This document shows positions 15,130 through 22,967 of a DNA stretch of 48,835 nucleotides, one piece after another. The notes under the pieces are model-generated. The model was given only the letters and a program-made list of their open reading frames with translations, was not told the origin of the DNA and searched no databases. The translations under genes and the position numbers were made by a program. Each line of letters starts with the position of its first letter. The first letter of the stretch is position 1. Source of the stretch: CAYJGN01 sp964369635 (lineage in GTDB: Bacteria > Bacillota > Clostridia > Oscillospirales > Ruminococcaceae); contig CAYJGN010000009.1 in assembly GCA_964369635.1 (NCBI GenBank), positions 1-48,835 of the forward strand, written 5' to 3'.

Positions 15130-17097
15130 TCAACTTAAATCGGATAAGTCTAAAAACTTACCGCCATTTTCAAATATATACTCTTTTCTGCCAGCTAAAT
15201 TATCGCCAAGTAACATATCAAATGTATCTCTATCCCGAACTTTATCCTTTGGCATAACACGAACAAGCCTTCTTGTTTCGGGGTTCATCGTCGTCTGCCA
15301 CATCATGTCGGGTTCATTCTCTCCAAGACCTTTTGAGCGTTGGATAATAAACTTCTCGTTTGCTATCAAATCTAAAATTTTCGCTTTTTCTCGCTCATCA
15401 TAGGCAAAATATGTTTTGCTCTTTGTGTTTATCTCATAGAGCGGCGACTCAGCAATATAGACAAGACCCTCGTTNNNNNNNNNNCTGTAAAGCATAGTTA
15501 AAATTAGCGTTCTTATCTGGAATCCGTCAACATCGGCATCGGTGCAGATAACGATTTTTGAAAACCTCAGCGCTTCTAAATTAAAGCTTGCCAGCCCTTT
15601 GTTTTTCTTGCCAGATAGCTCAACGCCGCAACCGAGCACCTTTATAATGTCGGTAATAATATCGTTTTTAAATATCTTGTCGTACTCGGCTTTTAAGCAG
15701 TTTAGTATTTTGCCGCGAACTGGAATTATCGCCTGAAAATAGGCATCTCTTGATAGTTTACAAGCGCCGAGTGCCGAGTCGCCCTCAACTATATAAATCT
15801 CACGCTCCTGCGGATTTTTGCTTCGGCAGTCGATAAACTTCGAAACTCTGTTTTGGATATCCATAGAAGAAGAAAGGGTCTTTTTAAGATTAAGCCTTGT
15901 TTTTTCTGCGTTCTCACGACTTCTCTTATTGACAAGCACCTGGTCCGCTATTTTCGCCGCCTCTTCTGGGCGTTCAAGAAAATAGACCTCTAAATTGTGC
16001 TTTAGAAATGCGGTCATCGCTTCGGTTATAAACTTGTTTGTAATGCTCTTTTTCGTCTGATTTTCATATGAGGTAACCGTTGAAAATGAGCTTGAAACAA
16101 GAACTAAGCAGTCCTCAATATCGGTGAAGTTTATCTTACTCTCACCTTTTAGATATTTGTTGTTTGCCTTTAAATAGCTATCTATCTGCGAGATGAAAGC
16201 CGAGCGAACAGCCTTTTCAGGGCTTCCGCCGTGCTCTAAAAATGATGAGTTATGGTAATACTCTATTCTATTTATCTTATTTGAAAAAACAGCGGCAACA
16301 TTTAGCTTAACTTTATAGTCCTCTTTGTCCTCGCGGTCGCGACCAACTCTCTCCGCCTGCCAAAACTGCGGCATCGTAAGCGTTTCTTCGCCAGCTATTT
16401 CATTTAGATAGTCAACTATTCCGTTTTCATAGAAAAAGACTTCGTTATGCTCACCCTCATCATCAATATATGTTAACTCAAACTTTAGCGAGTTATTGAC
16501 AACCGCCTGTCTTTTAAGGGTCTCACAAAACCATTCGCGCGGTATTTTTATATCGGTGAATACCTCAAGGTCGGGCAGCCACTTGATCTTCGAGCCTGTC
16601 CTCTTTAGTGGTGTATCCTTGCTATCAAAGCTTATATTCTCGCCACGCTCAAAGTGGACATTGTAAACCTTGCCATCTCGCCTGATTTCAGCGTCCATAT
16701 ATTTCGATGCATACTGGGTAGCGCAAAGCCCAAGACCATTCAGACCAAGCGAATACTCATAATCGACACCACTCTTATATTTACCGCCAGCATATAGCTC
16801 ACAGAAAACAAGCTCCCAGTTATATCTCTCTTCGTTTTTATTGTAGTCGACTGGGATTCCACGTCCGAAATCCTCAATTTCTATAGATAAATCTCTATTA
16901 TAGCGCACTTTTATAAGGTCACCGTGACCCTCACGAGCCTCGTCTATCGAGTTTGAGAGTATCTCAAAAACAGAGTGCTGACAGCCCTCAATTCCATCTG
17001 AGCCAAACATAACTCCCGGTCTTTTCCGAACTCTATCGGCGCCTTTTAGCGCCGAGATGCTCTCGTTTGTATAATCATTTTTCTTTTTCTTTGGCAC
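15130..17097 (-). CDS. Type II topoisomerase subunit B (ParE/GyrB-like), with sequence gap
   Basis: About 655 residues as assembled. The ATPase domain shows SNSIDEA (Mg2+/ATP asparagine-glutamate), DFGRGIPV and GLNGLGL (the ATP lid). The transducer domain follows, then the TOPRIM domain with IVEGDSALGACKLSRD (GDSAGG in most relatives), PVRGKILN and the metal motif DADVDG. A run of 10 N in the TOPRIM region replaces residues just after LTMLY. The frame is open on both sides, but alignment suggests about three codons more are missing. GTG start at 17097 with AGGA upstream. Partner of the A subunit gene directly downstream. Confidence 0.9.
   Translation of the reverse strand: MPKKKKNDYTNESISALKGADRVRKRPGVMFGSDGIEGCQHSVFEILSNSIDEAREGHGDLIKVRYNRDLSIEIEDFGRGIPVDYNKNEERYNWELVFCELYAGGKYKSGVDYEYSLGLNGLGLCATQYASKYMDAEIRRDGKVYNVHFERGENISFDSKDTPLKRTGSKIKWLPDLEVFTDIKIPREWFCETLKRQAVVNNSLKFELTYIDDEGEHNEVFFYENGIVDYLNEIAGEETLTMPQFWQAERVGRDREDKEDYKVKLNVAAVFSNKINRIEYYHNSSFLEHGGSPEKAVRSAFISQIDSYLKANNKYLKGESKINFTDIEDCLVLVSSSFSTVTSYENQTKKSITNKFITEAMTAFLKHNLEVYFLERPEEAAKIADQVLVNKRSRENAEKTRLNLKKTLSSSMDIQNRVSKFIDCRSKNPQEREIYIVEGDSALGACKLSRDAYFQAIIPVRGKILNCLKAEYDKIFKNDIITDIIKVLGCGVELSGKKNKGLASFNLEALRFSKIVICTDADVDGFQIRTLILTMLYXXXXNEGLVYIAESPLYEINTKSKTYFAYDEREKAKILDLIANEKFIIQRSKGLGENEPDMMWQTTMNPETRRLVRVMPKDKVRDRDTFDMLLGDNLAGRKEYIFENGGKFLDLSDLS
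15475..15484. other. Assembly gap of 10 N
   Basis: Ten undetermined bases inside the topoisomerase B gene. The codon entering the gap is AG-N after TAC, compatible with the Tyr-Arg pair of relatives. Homologous enzymes have nine residues between that Tyr and the Gly of GLVYIAE; only six are present here. Confidence 0.95.
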
Positions 17098-17138
17098 AAA
17101 ATCATCCTCATTAGTTGTTGTTCTTTATTTATGGTTAT

Positions 17139-17167
17139 AGTTTACAATTAAAAGCGATTTATGTCAA
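17139..17167 (-). promoter_or_regulatory. Sigma-A promoter of the topoisomerase operon
   Basis: TTGACA (17167-17162), 17 bases, TAAACT (17144-17139). The -35 box overlaps the outer arm of the ftsH terminator stem, a very compact arrangement. Confidence 0.6.
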
Positions 17168-17199
17168 ACAAAAGAGGGCTTTGTGCCCTCTTTTGTTTG
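17165..17199 (-). terminator. Terminator of the rnj-ftsH operon
   Basis: A perfect 15-bp stem (CAAACAAAAGAGGGC and its complement) with a TTTGT loop lies 10 bases after the ftsH stop. The 3' arm on the minus strand is CTCTTTTGTTTG, so the U-rich part is within the stem. Confidence 0.8.
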
Positions 17200-17208
17200 T
17201 ATATTGTT

Positions 17209-19233
17209 TTAACTATTCTCTTCGTTCGAACCACTTGTTTCTCTCGAAACATCTTCAGCAGTTTCTTCTGCTATTTCATCATCAGCACTTGTTTCCTTCG
17301 AAACTTCTTCAGTCGCATCCATCTCTACAACAGACTCCTCTGAAGTTTGTGCAGAAACATTCTCGCTATCAACTTCTGTTTCATCAGTTTTAATTATCAT
17401 ATTTTGAAGAGTTTCGGTATTATCTTCCTCCATTATTTTTCTGAAGGTATCACCGTCTATCTTCTCAAACTCTAAAAGAACTTCTGCAACGGCTTTCAGC
17501 TTATCAATATTCTCTTTTAGAATATTTTTAGCAGTTTTATAAGCTTCGTCGATAAATTTGCGAACTTCGGTATCAATAGAGCTTGCAATTCCCTCTGAAT
17601 AGTTTCTCGATTGGGTGAAATCGCGACCGAGGAATACCTGCTCAGATTCACCATAGACAACAGGGCCAAGAGCCTCTGAAAATCCGTATTTCGTTATCAT
17701 ATTGCGAGCTATTGAAGTTGCTCTCTCAAGGTCGTTTGAAGCACCTGTTGAGATATCATCGAGCATAAGTTTTTCAGCAACACGTCCACCGAGTAGGACA
17801 ACAATCTCTTCAAACATCTCACGCCGACGCTTGTAGCTCACATCATGATCTGGAAGCGATAGAGTGTACCCTCCGGCAAAGCCACGTGGGATAATTGATA
17901 TTTCATGAACAGTGTCTTGAGTATCACAGCAGAAGGTAACGATAGCGTGACCTGCCTCGTGGAATGCGGTGAGGTTTTTCTCCTCTTCTTTTATTACTCT
18001 GCTCTTCTTCTCAGGTCCTATCAAAACCTTCATCGTAGCATCTTGAATTTCAGTTGATGTTATAGATTTAAGGCCTTTTCTTGCCGAAAGAAGCGCTGCT
18101 TCATTTAGTAGGTTTTCAAGGTCTGCACCGGTAAACCCTGGTGTTCCACGAGCTATAACTCCGAAATCAACATCTGGCGCAAATGGCTTATTTCGCGCAT
18201 GAACTCCAAGTATCGCTTCTCTTCCTGCAACATCTGGATAGTTTACTACTATCTGCCTATCAAAACGGCCGGGTCTTAGAAGCGCTGGGTCTAAAACATC
18301 TTTTCTATTTGTTGCCGCCATAACTATAACGCCTTCATTAACGCCAAAACCATCCATCTCAACGAGCAGCTGATTTAGCGTTTGCTCACGCTCATCATGA
18401 CCGCCACCAAGACCTGCACCACGCTGACGACCAACTGCATCTATCTCATCTATAAAGACGATACTGGGGCTTTCTTTTTTCGCTTGATCAAACAGATCAC
18501 GAACCCTTGAAGCACCAACACCTACAAACATCTCAACGAAGTTTGAGCCTGAAATAGAGAAAAATGGCACACCAGCCTCACCAGCAACAGCCCTTGCAAG
18601 CAGCGTTTTACCCGTTCCTGGAGGTCCCATTAGAAGAACACCCTTTGGAACTCTTGCACCAAGCTCGGTATATTTCCCGGGATTTTTAAGGAAAGAGACT
18701 ATCTCTTCAAGGTCTTCTTTCTCTTCATCTGCTCCGGCAACATCGGTAAAATAAACGGTTTTTCCGCCCTCTGCTTTATATTTAACCTTAACCTTGCCAA
18801 ACGATGCGGCACCGCCGCCGCCCTGCTGGCGCATTACAAAGAAATAGAGCAGAACAAGTCCACCGACAAGAATAAGCGACGGAATCATAGATGCCCACCA
18901 TGGCAGCTCTTCCGCGGCAATTAAATCATAATCAATCTCTGCACCCTCGGCGTTCATAACATCAACTTTACCGAGAATTACCTGAGTTAGAAAAACGCTT
19001 ACATTTGGAACGGTATAGGTTATCTCTTCGGTTGACCCTTCGGTCGTTAAAACAAGCTCACCTGTTCCCATATCAAAGGTGAAATAATCAACCTCGCCAC
19101 TATCAAAGTGCGCGACTATCTCTGAATATTCATGGGTTACCGGATCTGGCCTATCTGAAAAATATAAAAACAGATAGATAAGAACAGCAATTCCAATTAT
19201 ATAAAAAATCACATTTCTGGTATTCTTTTTCAA
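17209..19233 (-). CDS. ftsH: ATP-dependent zinc metalloprotease FtsH
   Basis: A 674-residue membrane-anchored AAA+ protease that degrades misfolded membrane and regulatory proteins. Order: a membrane helix (about 8-27), an extracytoplasmic domain, a second helix (about 115-137, SLILVGGLVLLYFFV), AAA+ domain with Walker A GPPGTGKTLLA, Walker B IVFIDEIDAVG and second region of homology RPGRFDRQI, then the peptidase with HEAGH zinc ligands. The last 70 residues are acidic and low-complexity, with an 18-residue repeat ending VSKETS/VSRETS. The start is TTG 19233 (MKKNTRN), 9 bases after GGAG; two TTG codons at 19242 and 19239 are too close to the Shine-Dalgarno sequence. Last gene of its operon. 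Confidence 0.96.
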   Translation of the reverse strand: MKKNTRNVIFYIIGIAVLIYLFLYFSDRPDPVTHEYSEIVAHFDSGEVDYFTFDMGTGELVLTTEGSTEEITYTVPNVSVFLTQVILGKVDVMNAEGAEIDYDLIAAEELPWWASMIPSLILVGGLVLLYFFVMRQQGGGGAASFGKVKVKYKAEGGKTVYFTDVAGADEEKEDLEEIVSFLKNPGKYTELGARVPKGVLLMGPPGTGKTLLARAVAGEAGVPFFSISGSNFVEMFVGVGASRVRDLFDQAKKESPSIVFIDEIDAVGRQRGAGLGGGHDEREQTLNQLLVEMDGFGVNEGVIVMAATNRKDVLDPALLRPGRFDRQIVVNYPDVAGREAILGVHARNKPFAPDVDFGVIARGTPGFTGADLENLLNEAALLSARKGLKSITSTEIQDATMKVLIGPEKKSRVIKEEEKNLTAFHEAGHAIVTFCCDTQDTVHEISIIPRGFAGGYTLSLPDHDVSYKRRREMFEEIVVLLGGRVAEKLMLDDISTGASNDLERATSIARNMITKYGFSEALGPVVYGESEQVFLGRDFTQSRNYSEGIASSIDTEVRKFIDEAYKTAKNILKENIDKLKAVAEVLLEFEKIDGDTFRKIMEEDNTETLQNMIIKTDETEVDSENVSAQTSEESVVEMDATEEVSKETSADDEIAEETAEDVSRETSGSNEENS
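17236..17305 (-). repeat. Two parS-like degenerate palindromes in the ftsH tail
   Basis: TGTTTCTCTCGAAACA (17236-17251) and TGTTTCCTTCGAAACT (17290-17305) lie exactly 54 bases apart within coding sequence. Their arms equal those of the ParB site parS (TGTTTC....GAAACA), but the central four bases are not ACGT. They encode VSRET and VSKET; a perfect parS read in this frame also encodes VSRET. Confidence 0.45.
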
Positions 19234-19283
19234 AAGCAACAACTCCAGTCATTATATATACTCATGCCCCTAAAAGGCTTTGT

Positions 19284-19844
19284 TTATTCTGTCTCGTAGA
19301 CACTTCTTTTCATAATTCCGATAAAATCGAGGTTGCGATATAGCTCGCTATAATCAAGCCCGTAACCTACAACAAATTCATCAGGTATCGCGAAACCAAC
19401 ATAGTCGGCAACAATTTCTGCTTCTCTTCTGCTCGGTTTATCAAGAAGCGTTGCAACTTTTATGCTTTTTGGGTTTCTCGCCTTTAGCATATTAGTTATA
19501 TATTGAAGGGTTTTTCCCGAGTCGAGGATATCCTCAACTATAAGCAAATCAACATCTTGCAGAGGTATATCAAGATCCTTAATAATCTTTACAACACCAC
19601 TTGTTTTCATCTCATTTCCATAGCTTGAAACCGACATAAAATCAACAGACATTGGAATGTCTATCTTTCTTATTAAATCTGAAACGAAAACTACCGAACC
19701 TTTAAGAACGCTTATCACCATAAGGTTTTTGTCTTTATAGTCGGTACTAATCTGGCTTCCCATCTGCGCTACCTTTGCAGCTATTTCCTCTTTTGTTATA
19801 AGTATTTTTTCGATATCAGCTGTTGTTCCTGTCATTTTACCCAT
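19284..19844 (-). CDS. hpt: Hypoxanthine phosphoribosyltransferase
   Basis: A 186-residue purine-salvage enzyme that makes IMP or GMP from hypoxanthine or guanine and PRPP. The PRPP-binding motif is LLIVEDILDSGKTL; LKGSVVFVSDLIR near residue 45 and VGYGLDYSELYRNL near the C-terminus are typical of the family. ATG 19844 overlaps the tilS end by 8 bases and sits 9 bases after GGAG; a TTG three codons upstream is not used. The tilS-hpt-ftsH order is conserved across Bacillota. Confidence 0.95.
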   Translation of the reverse strand: MGKMTGTTADIEKILITKEEIAAKVAQMGSQISTDYKDKNLMVISVLKGSVVFVSDLIRKIDIPMSVDFMSVSSYGNEMKTSGVVKIIKDLDIPLQDVDLLIVEDILDSGKTLQYITNMLKARNPKSIKVATLLDKPSRREAEIVADYVGFAIPDEFVVGYGLDYSELYRNLDFIGIMKRSVYETE

Positions 19845-21156
19845 TATTCTCAACTCCTATAATCTCAACTTGAATAAGTCTATCTCCACCGAATGCACGA
19901 CTTGAAACACCTATACCCTCAACCCATAAAACTCCCTCTTCATCGGCGATAACTATAATATCATCGCGCTCCCATTTTGGGATACGTAGCTCATTGAAAA
20001 GTTTTTTTAGAGTTTTAGTTCCTTTTCTGTTTGGATATTGGAATAAATCACCCTCGCGCCTTGACCTAACAGACAACGCACCTATAATTTTATCACAACT
20101 TATAGCGTATCTCAATAGCTTATTGTCAATATTCTTTTTTTCGGTCTCTATAAATTTAACCTGTTTATTTGAAAAAACTATGTCAGAAAACCCTTTAACT
20201 GTTAAAATATTGTTATTTTTCGGTTTTTTTTCGGTTACAAAAAGCTTTTTATCATATATCTGGCAGAAAATATCACCGTTTATATTAACTGCACCGCTCC
20301 CTTTTTTCGCACTTTCTAATATCAGCTCAATCTTAATGCTATCAAAAGGGGCTTTATTTTTCTGCAATAACAGCCGCACTGCTCTGCTCGCAATCGAAAA
20401 GCTATTGCTATTTAATTTTTTTATATCTATCGAATTATCTTCGATAAGCTCTTGCGCAATACCCGAAAGGTATCTCTCATCTTCTGATATGAGCTCGGTC
20501 GTCTTTGCAATCTTTTGAAGAAAATCAGGTGAAATGTCTAAAAGGTTTGGAATAACGCTATGCCTTATTCTATTACGAAGGTAAATATCTTGGCTATTCG
20601 TCCCGTCGGTGACAAATCGCAACCCACGCTCCTCTAAATATCGCTCAATTTCCTCTCTGCTTTGGTTTAAAAGCGGCCTTATGATATTTCTGCGCTTTGG
20701 AGGGATTGAAGCAAGTCCTGCGCTGCTACTCCCTCTGCAAAGGTTTATAAAAAAGGTCTCGGCAAGATCATTTTTATTATGAGCAGTTGCTATTTTGTCT
20801 CTGCCAAGAGCTGAAAGATGGCTATATCTTGCCTTACGTCCCGCTTCTTCAGTTCCAATTTTTTCTCTTTTCGCCATCTCTTTTATATCAACTGAAACCG
20901 ATGAAAACGGAACCGAAAGACTATTTGAAATCTCCTCTGCAAATCGCTCATCACGAAGAGCCTCATCGCCGCGCAACATATGGTTTAGATGAAATGACGA
21001 CAGTTTAATCTGATATTCTTCCTCAATCTCTTTAAAGAAAGCGAGAAGTGCCACCGAATCAGCGCCACCTGACAGGGCAACTACTATAGAATCCCCTTTG
21101 CAAAAAAGATTGTTTTTTAGCGAATAAGAAAGTGCATCAGAAACAAACCTATTCAT
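19837..21156 (-). CDS. tilS: tRNA(Ile)-lysidine synthetase
   Basis: A 439-residue enzyme that converts C34 of tRNA-Ile(CAU) to lysidine, so that AUA is read as Ile. The N-terminal PP-loop ATP site is VALSGGADSVALLAF, followed by SSFHLNHMLRGDEAL; the C-terminal substrate domain contains SRREGDLFQYPNRKGTKTLK. ATG 21156 is inside the dnaB 3' end (8-base overlap). An upstream in-frame start would give a 15-residue extension with no ribosome site. Essential gene in most bacteria. Confidence 0.94.
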   Translation of the reverse strand: MNRFVSDALSYSLKNNLFCKGDSIVVALSGGADSVALLAFFKEIEEEYQIKLSSFHLNHMLRGDEALRDERFAEEISNSLSVPFSSVSVDIKEMAKREKIGTEEAGRKARYSHLSALGRDKIATAHNKNDLAETFFINLCRGSSSAGLASIPPKRRNIIRPLLNQSREEIERYLEERGLRFVTDGTNSQDIYLRNRIRHSVIPNLLDISPDFLQKIAKTTELISEDERYLSGIAQELIEDNSIDIKKLNSNSFSIASRAVRLLLQKNKAPFDSIKIELILESAKKGSGAVNINGDIFCQIYDKKLFVTEKKPKNNNILTVKGFSDIVFSNKQVKFIETEKKNIDNKLLRYAISCDKIIGALSVRSRREGDLFQYPNRKGTKTLKKLFNELRIPKWERDDIIVIADEEGVLWVEGIGVSSRAFGGDRLIQVEIIGVENNG

Positions 21157-22501
21157 CCCTATTAAACTCCGTATCGGAAAACCTTGAGCGAGCGCCATCA
21201 AACTGCAGCGTTACAACTCCCGTCTCACCGTTTCTGTTTTTCGCAACATAGCAATCAGCCGCAAAGCTCTCTTGTGGTGCATCCTCACCCTTCATAACTT
21301 CACGAGCCAAAAACAAAACTATATCGGCATCTTGCTCGATAGAACCAGACTCACGAAGATCTGATAGCCTTGGTCTGTGGTCTTCTCGTTTTTCTATTGA
21401 ACGAGATAGCTGAGACAGCGTTAATATTGGCACGCCAAGGTCTTTAGCCATAATTTTAAGGCCTCTTGTTATCTCTGAAACCTCTTGAACTCTATTCTCA
21501 ATCCGCCTACCTGAATGCATAAGCTGCAGATAATCGACAACAACAAGTCCTAAATTTTTATTTCGAAGTCTGCGAAGCTTTGATTTCATCTCATTAACAG
21601 TTATTCCGCTGCTATCATCTATATAAATATCAGTTTTCATCAGCCGCTCAACTCCGTTACCTATCTTCTGCCAGTCGTTAATATCTATTTTACCAGTACG
21701 AAGCTTTGAAACATCAACCAAACTCTCGGTTGAGAGCATACGAAGACCAAGCTGATCTTTGCCCATCTCAAGTGAGAAGATAGCAACTGCATGTCCCCTC
21801 TTTGCAACGTTCACAGCGATATTCATAGCAAAGGTCGTTTTACCGACAGAAGGTCTTGCCGCAAGAAGCACAAGGTCTTGTTTTCCAAGCCCTATTAGCA
21901 GATTATCAAGGTCGCGAAACCCCGTTTTAATTCCGGTAGCATCTCCGCTCCTATCGCTCGCTAAAAGATTTAGCTTATCAAGAACTTCTTTCATAACGCT
22001 ATCAATTCGAACAACGTCATTCTTATCCTTGCCGTTTGCAATATCATATATCTCGCTCTCGGCAAGCTGCCTTATATTATCGGCGCTCTCGCTACCCTCT
22101 TCAACATTTTTAATTATCTTGTGAGAAGCGGCTGTAAGCCTTCTTAAAACATATTTCTCTTTAACTATATTAATATAGCTCTCGATAGTCTTTGCTGAAG
22201 GGACCGCCTCTATAAGGGAAGCGATATAGCTTTTGCAGATAGCGGCTGTTTCAAAAACGCCGTTTTTACTCATCTCTTCAGCTACTGTTACAACATCTAT
22301 CGTATGGCCTGTTGCATTCATCATTAGGTATATCGAATAAATCTCTCGATGCTCATCCTTATAAAAGCTCTCAACAGTCAGCTCGCTCGTTACGATATTT
22401 ATAGCATCGGGATCTATTAAAACAGCTCCGAGCACCGCCATTTCGGCATCAGCATTAAAAGGGAGGCGCGAATACCCATCATAGTTTTCAAAAGTAGTCA
22501 C
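21149..22501 (-). CDS. dnaB: Replicative DNA helicase DnaB/DnaC
   Basis: A 450-residue hexameric helicase that unwinds the replication fork. The N-terminal DnaB domain (about 15-115, LPFNADAEMAVLGAVLIDPDAI) is followed by the RecA-like motor domain with Walker A AARPSVGKTTFAMNIA, IFSLEMGKDQL, Walker B LVVVDYLQLM, and the SDLRESGSIEQDAD arginine region. No intein is present. GTG start at 22501 behind AGAGGGGGG, 12 bases after rplI. The rplI-dnaB pair is highly conserved. Confidence 0.96.
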   Translation of the reverse strand: MTTFENYDGYSRLPFNADAEMAVLGAVLIDPDAINIVTSELTVESFYKDEHREIYSIYLMMNATGHTIDVVTVAEEMSKNGVFETAAICKSYIASLIEAVPSAKTIESYINIVKEKYVLRRLTAASHKIIKNVEEGSESADNIRQLAESEIYDIANGKDKNDVVRIDSVMKEVLDKLNLLASDRSGDATGIKTGFRDLDNLLIGLGKQDLVLLAARPSVGKTTFAMNIAVNVAKRGHAVAIFSLEMGKDQLGLRMLSTESLVDVSKLRTGKIDINDWQKIGNGVERLMKTDIYIDDSSGITVNEMKSKLRRLRNKNLGLVVVDYLQLMHSGRRIENRVQEVSEITRGLKIMAKDLGVPILTLSQLSRSIEKREDHRPRLSDLRESGSIEQDADIVLFLAREVMKGEDAPQESFAADCYVAKNRNGETGVVTLQFDGARSRFSDTEFNRDE

Positions 22502-22513
22502 TTATACCCCCCT

Positions 22514-22963
22514 CTACTTGCTCTCCGATACAGCTATTTTAACCGTCGCAACAACTTCCGGATGAAGCTTTAGTTTTGCATCATAGCTGCCAAATGCTTT
22601 TATATCATTTTCAAGCTCGATTTTTCTCTTATCTATCTCGATTGCAAACTCTTCTTTAACAGCTTTTGCAATTTCTTTTGTAGTAACGCTGCCAAAAAGC
22701 CTTCCCTCTTTACCCGCTTTTGCAACAACTCTTATTATCTTTCCTTCGAGTTTTTCTTTTTGCGAGAGAGCTTCATCAACTCTTACCTGAGCTTTATGCT
22801 CTTCACTCTGTTTTTTCTGGTTTAGCAATGACATATTTTTATTATCTGCTGGGACCGCTGATTTATTTTTAAACAGGAAGTTTTTTGCATATCCATCTGA
22901 TACCTCTTTTATCTCCCCCGCTTTTCCAGTTCCTTTAACATCAACAAGTAGTATAACTTTCAT
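22514..22963 (-). CDS. rplI: 50S ribosomal protein L9
   Basis: A 149-residue L9 of normal length. The N-terminal RNA-binding domain begins MKVILLVDVKGTGKAGEIKEVSDGYAKNFL; a long connecting helix (about 40-75) leads to the C-terminal domain, including GRLFGSVTTKEIA. It lies 4 bases after gdpP and 12 before dnaB. Confidence 0.97.
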   Translation of the reverse strand: MKVILLVDVKGTGKAGEIKEVSDGYAKNFLFKNKSAVPADNKNMSLLNQKKQSEEHKAQVRVDEALSQKEKLEGKIIRVVAKAGKEGRLFGSVTTKEIAKAVKEEFAIEIDKRKIELENDIKAFGSYDAKLKLHPEVVATVKIAVSESK

Positions 22964-22967
22964 CTCT

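Noticed and set aside
15130..17097. Frameshift or pseudogene in the topoisomerase B gene
   Set aside because: The frame stays open across the N run and both sides encode intact motifs, so it is an assembly gap, not a broken gene.
17236..17251. Canonical parS site
   Set aside because: The central ACGT needed for ParB is replaced; only the arms match, so it is reported as parS-like only.
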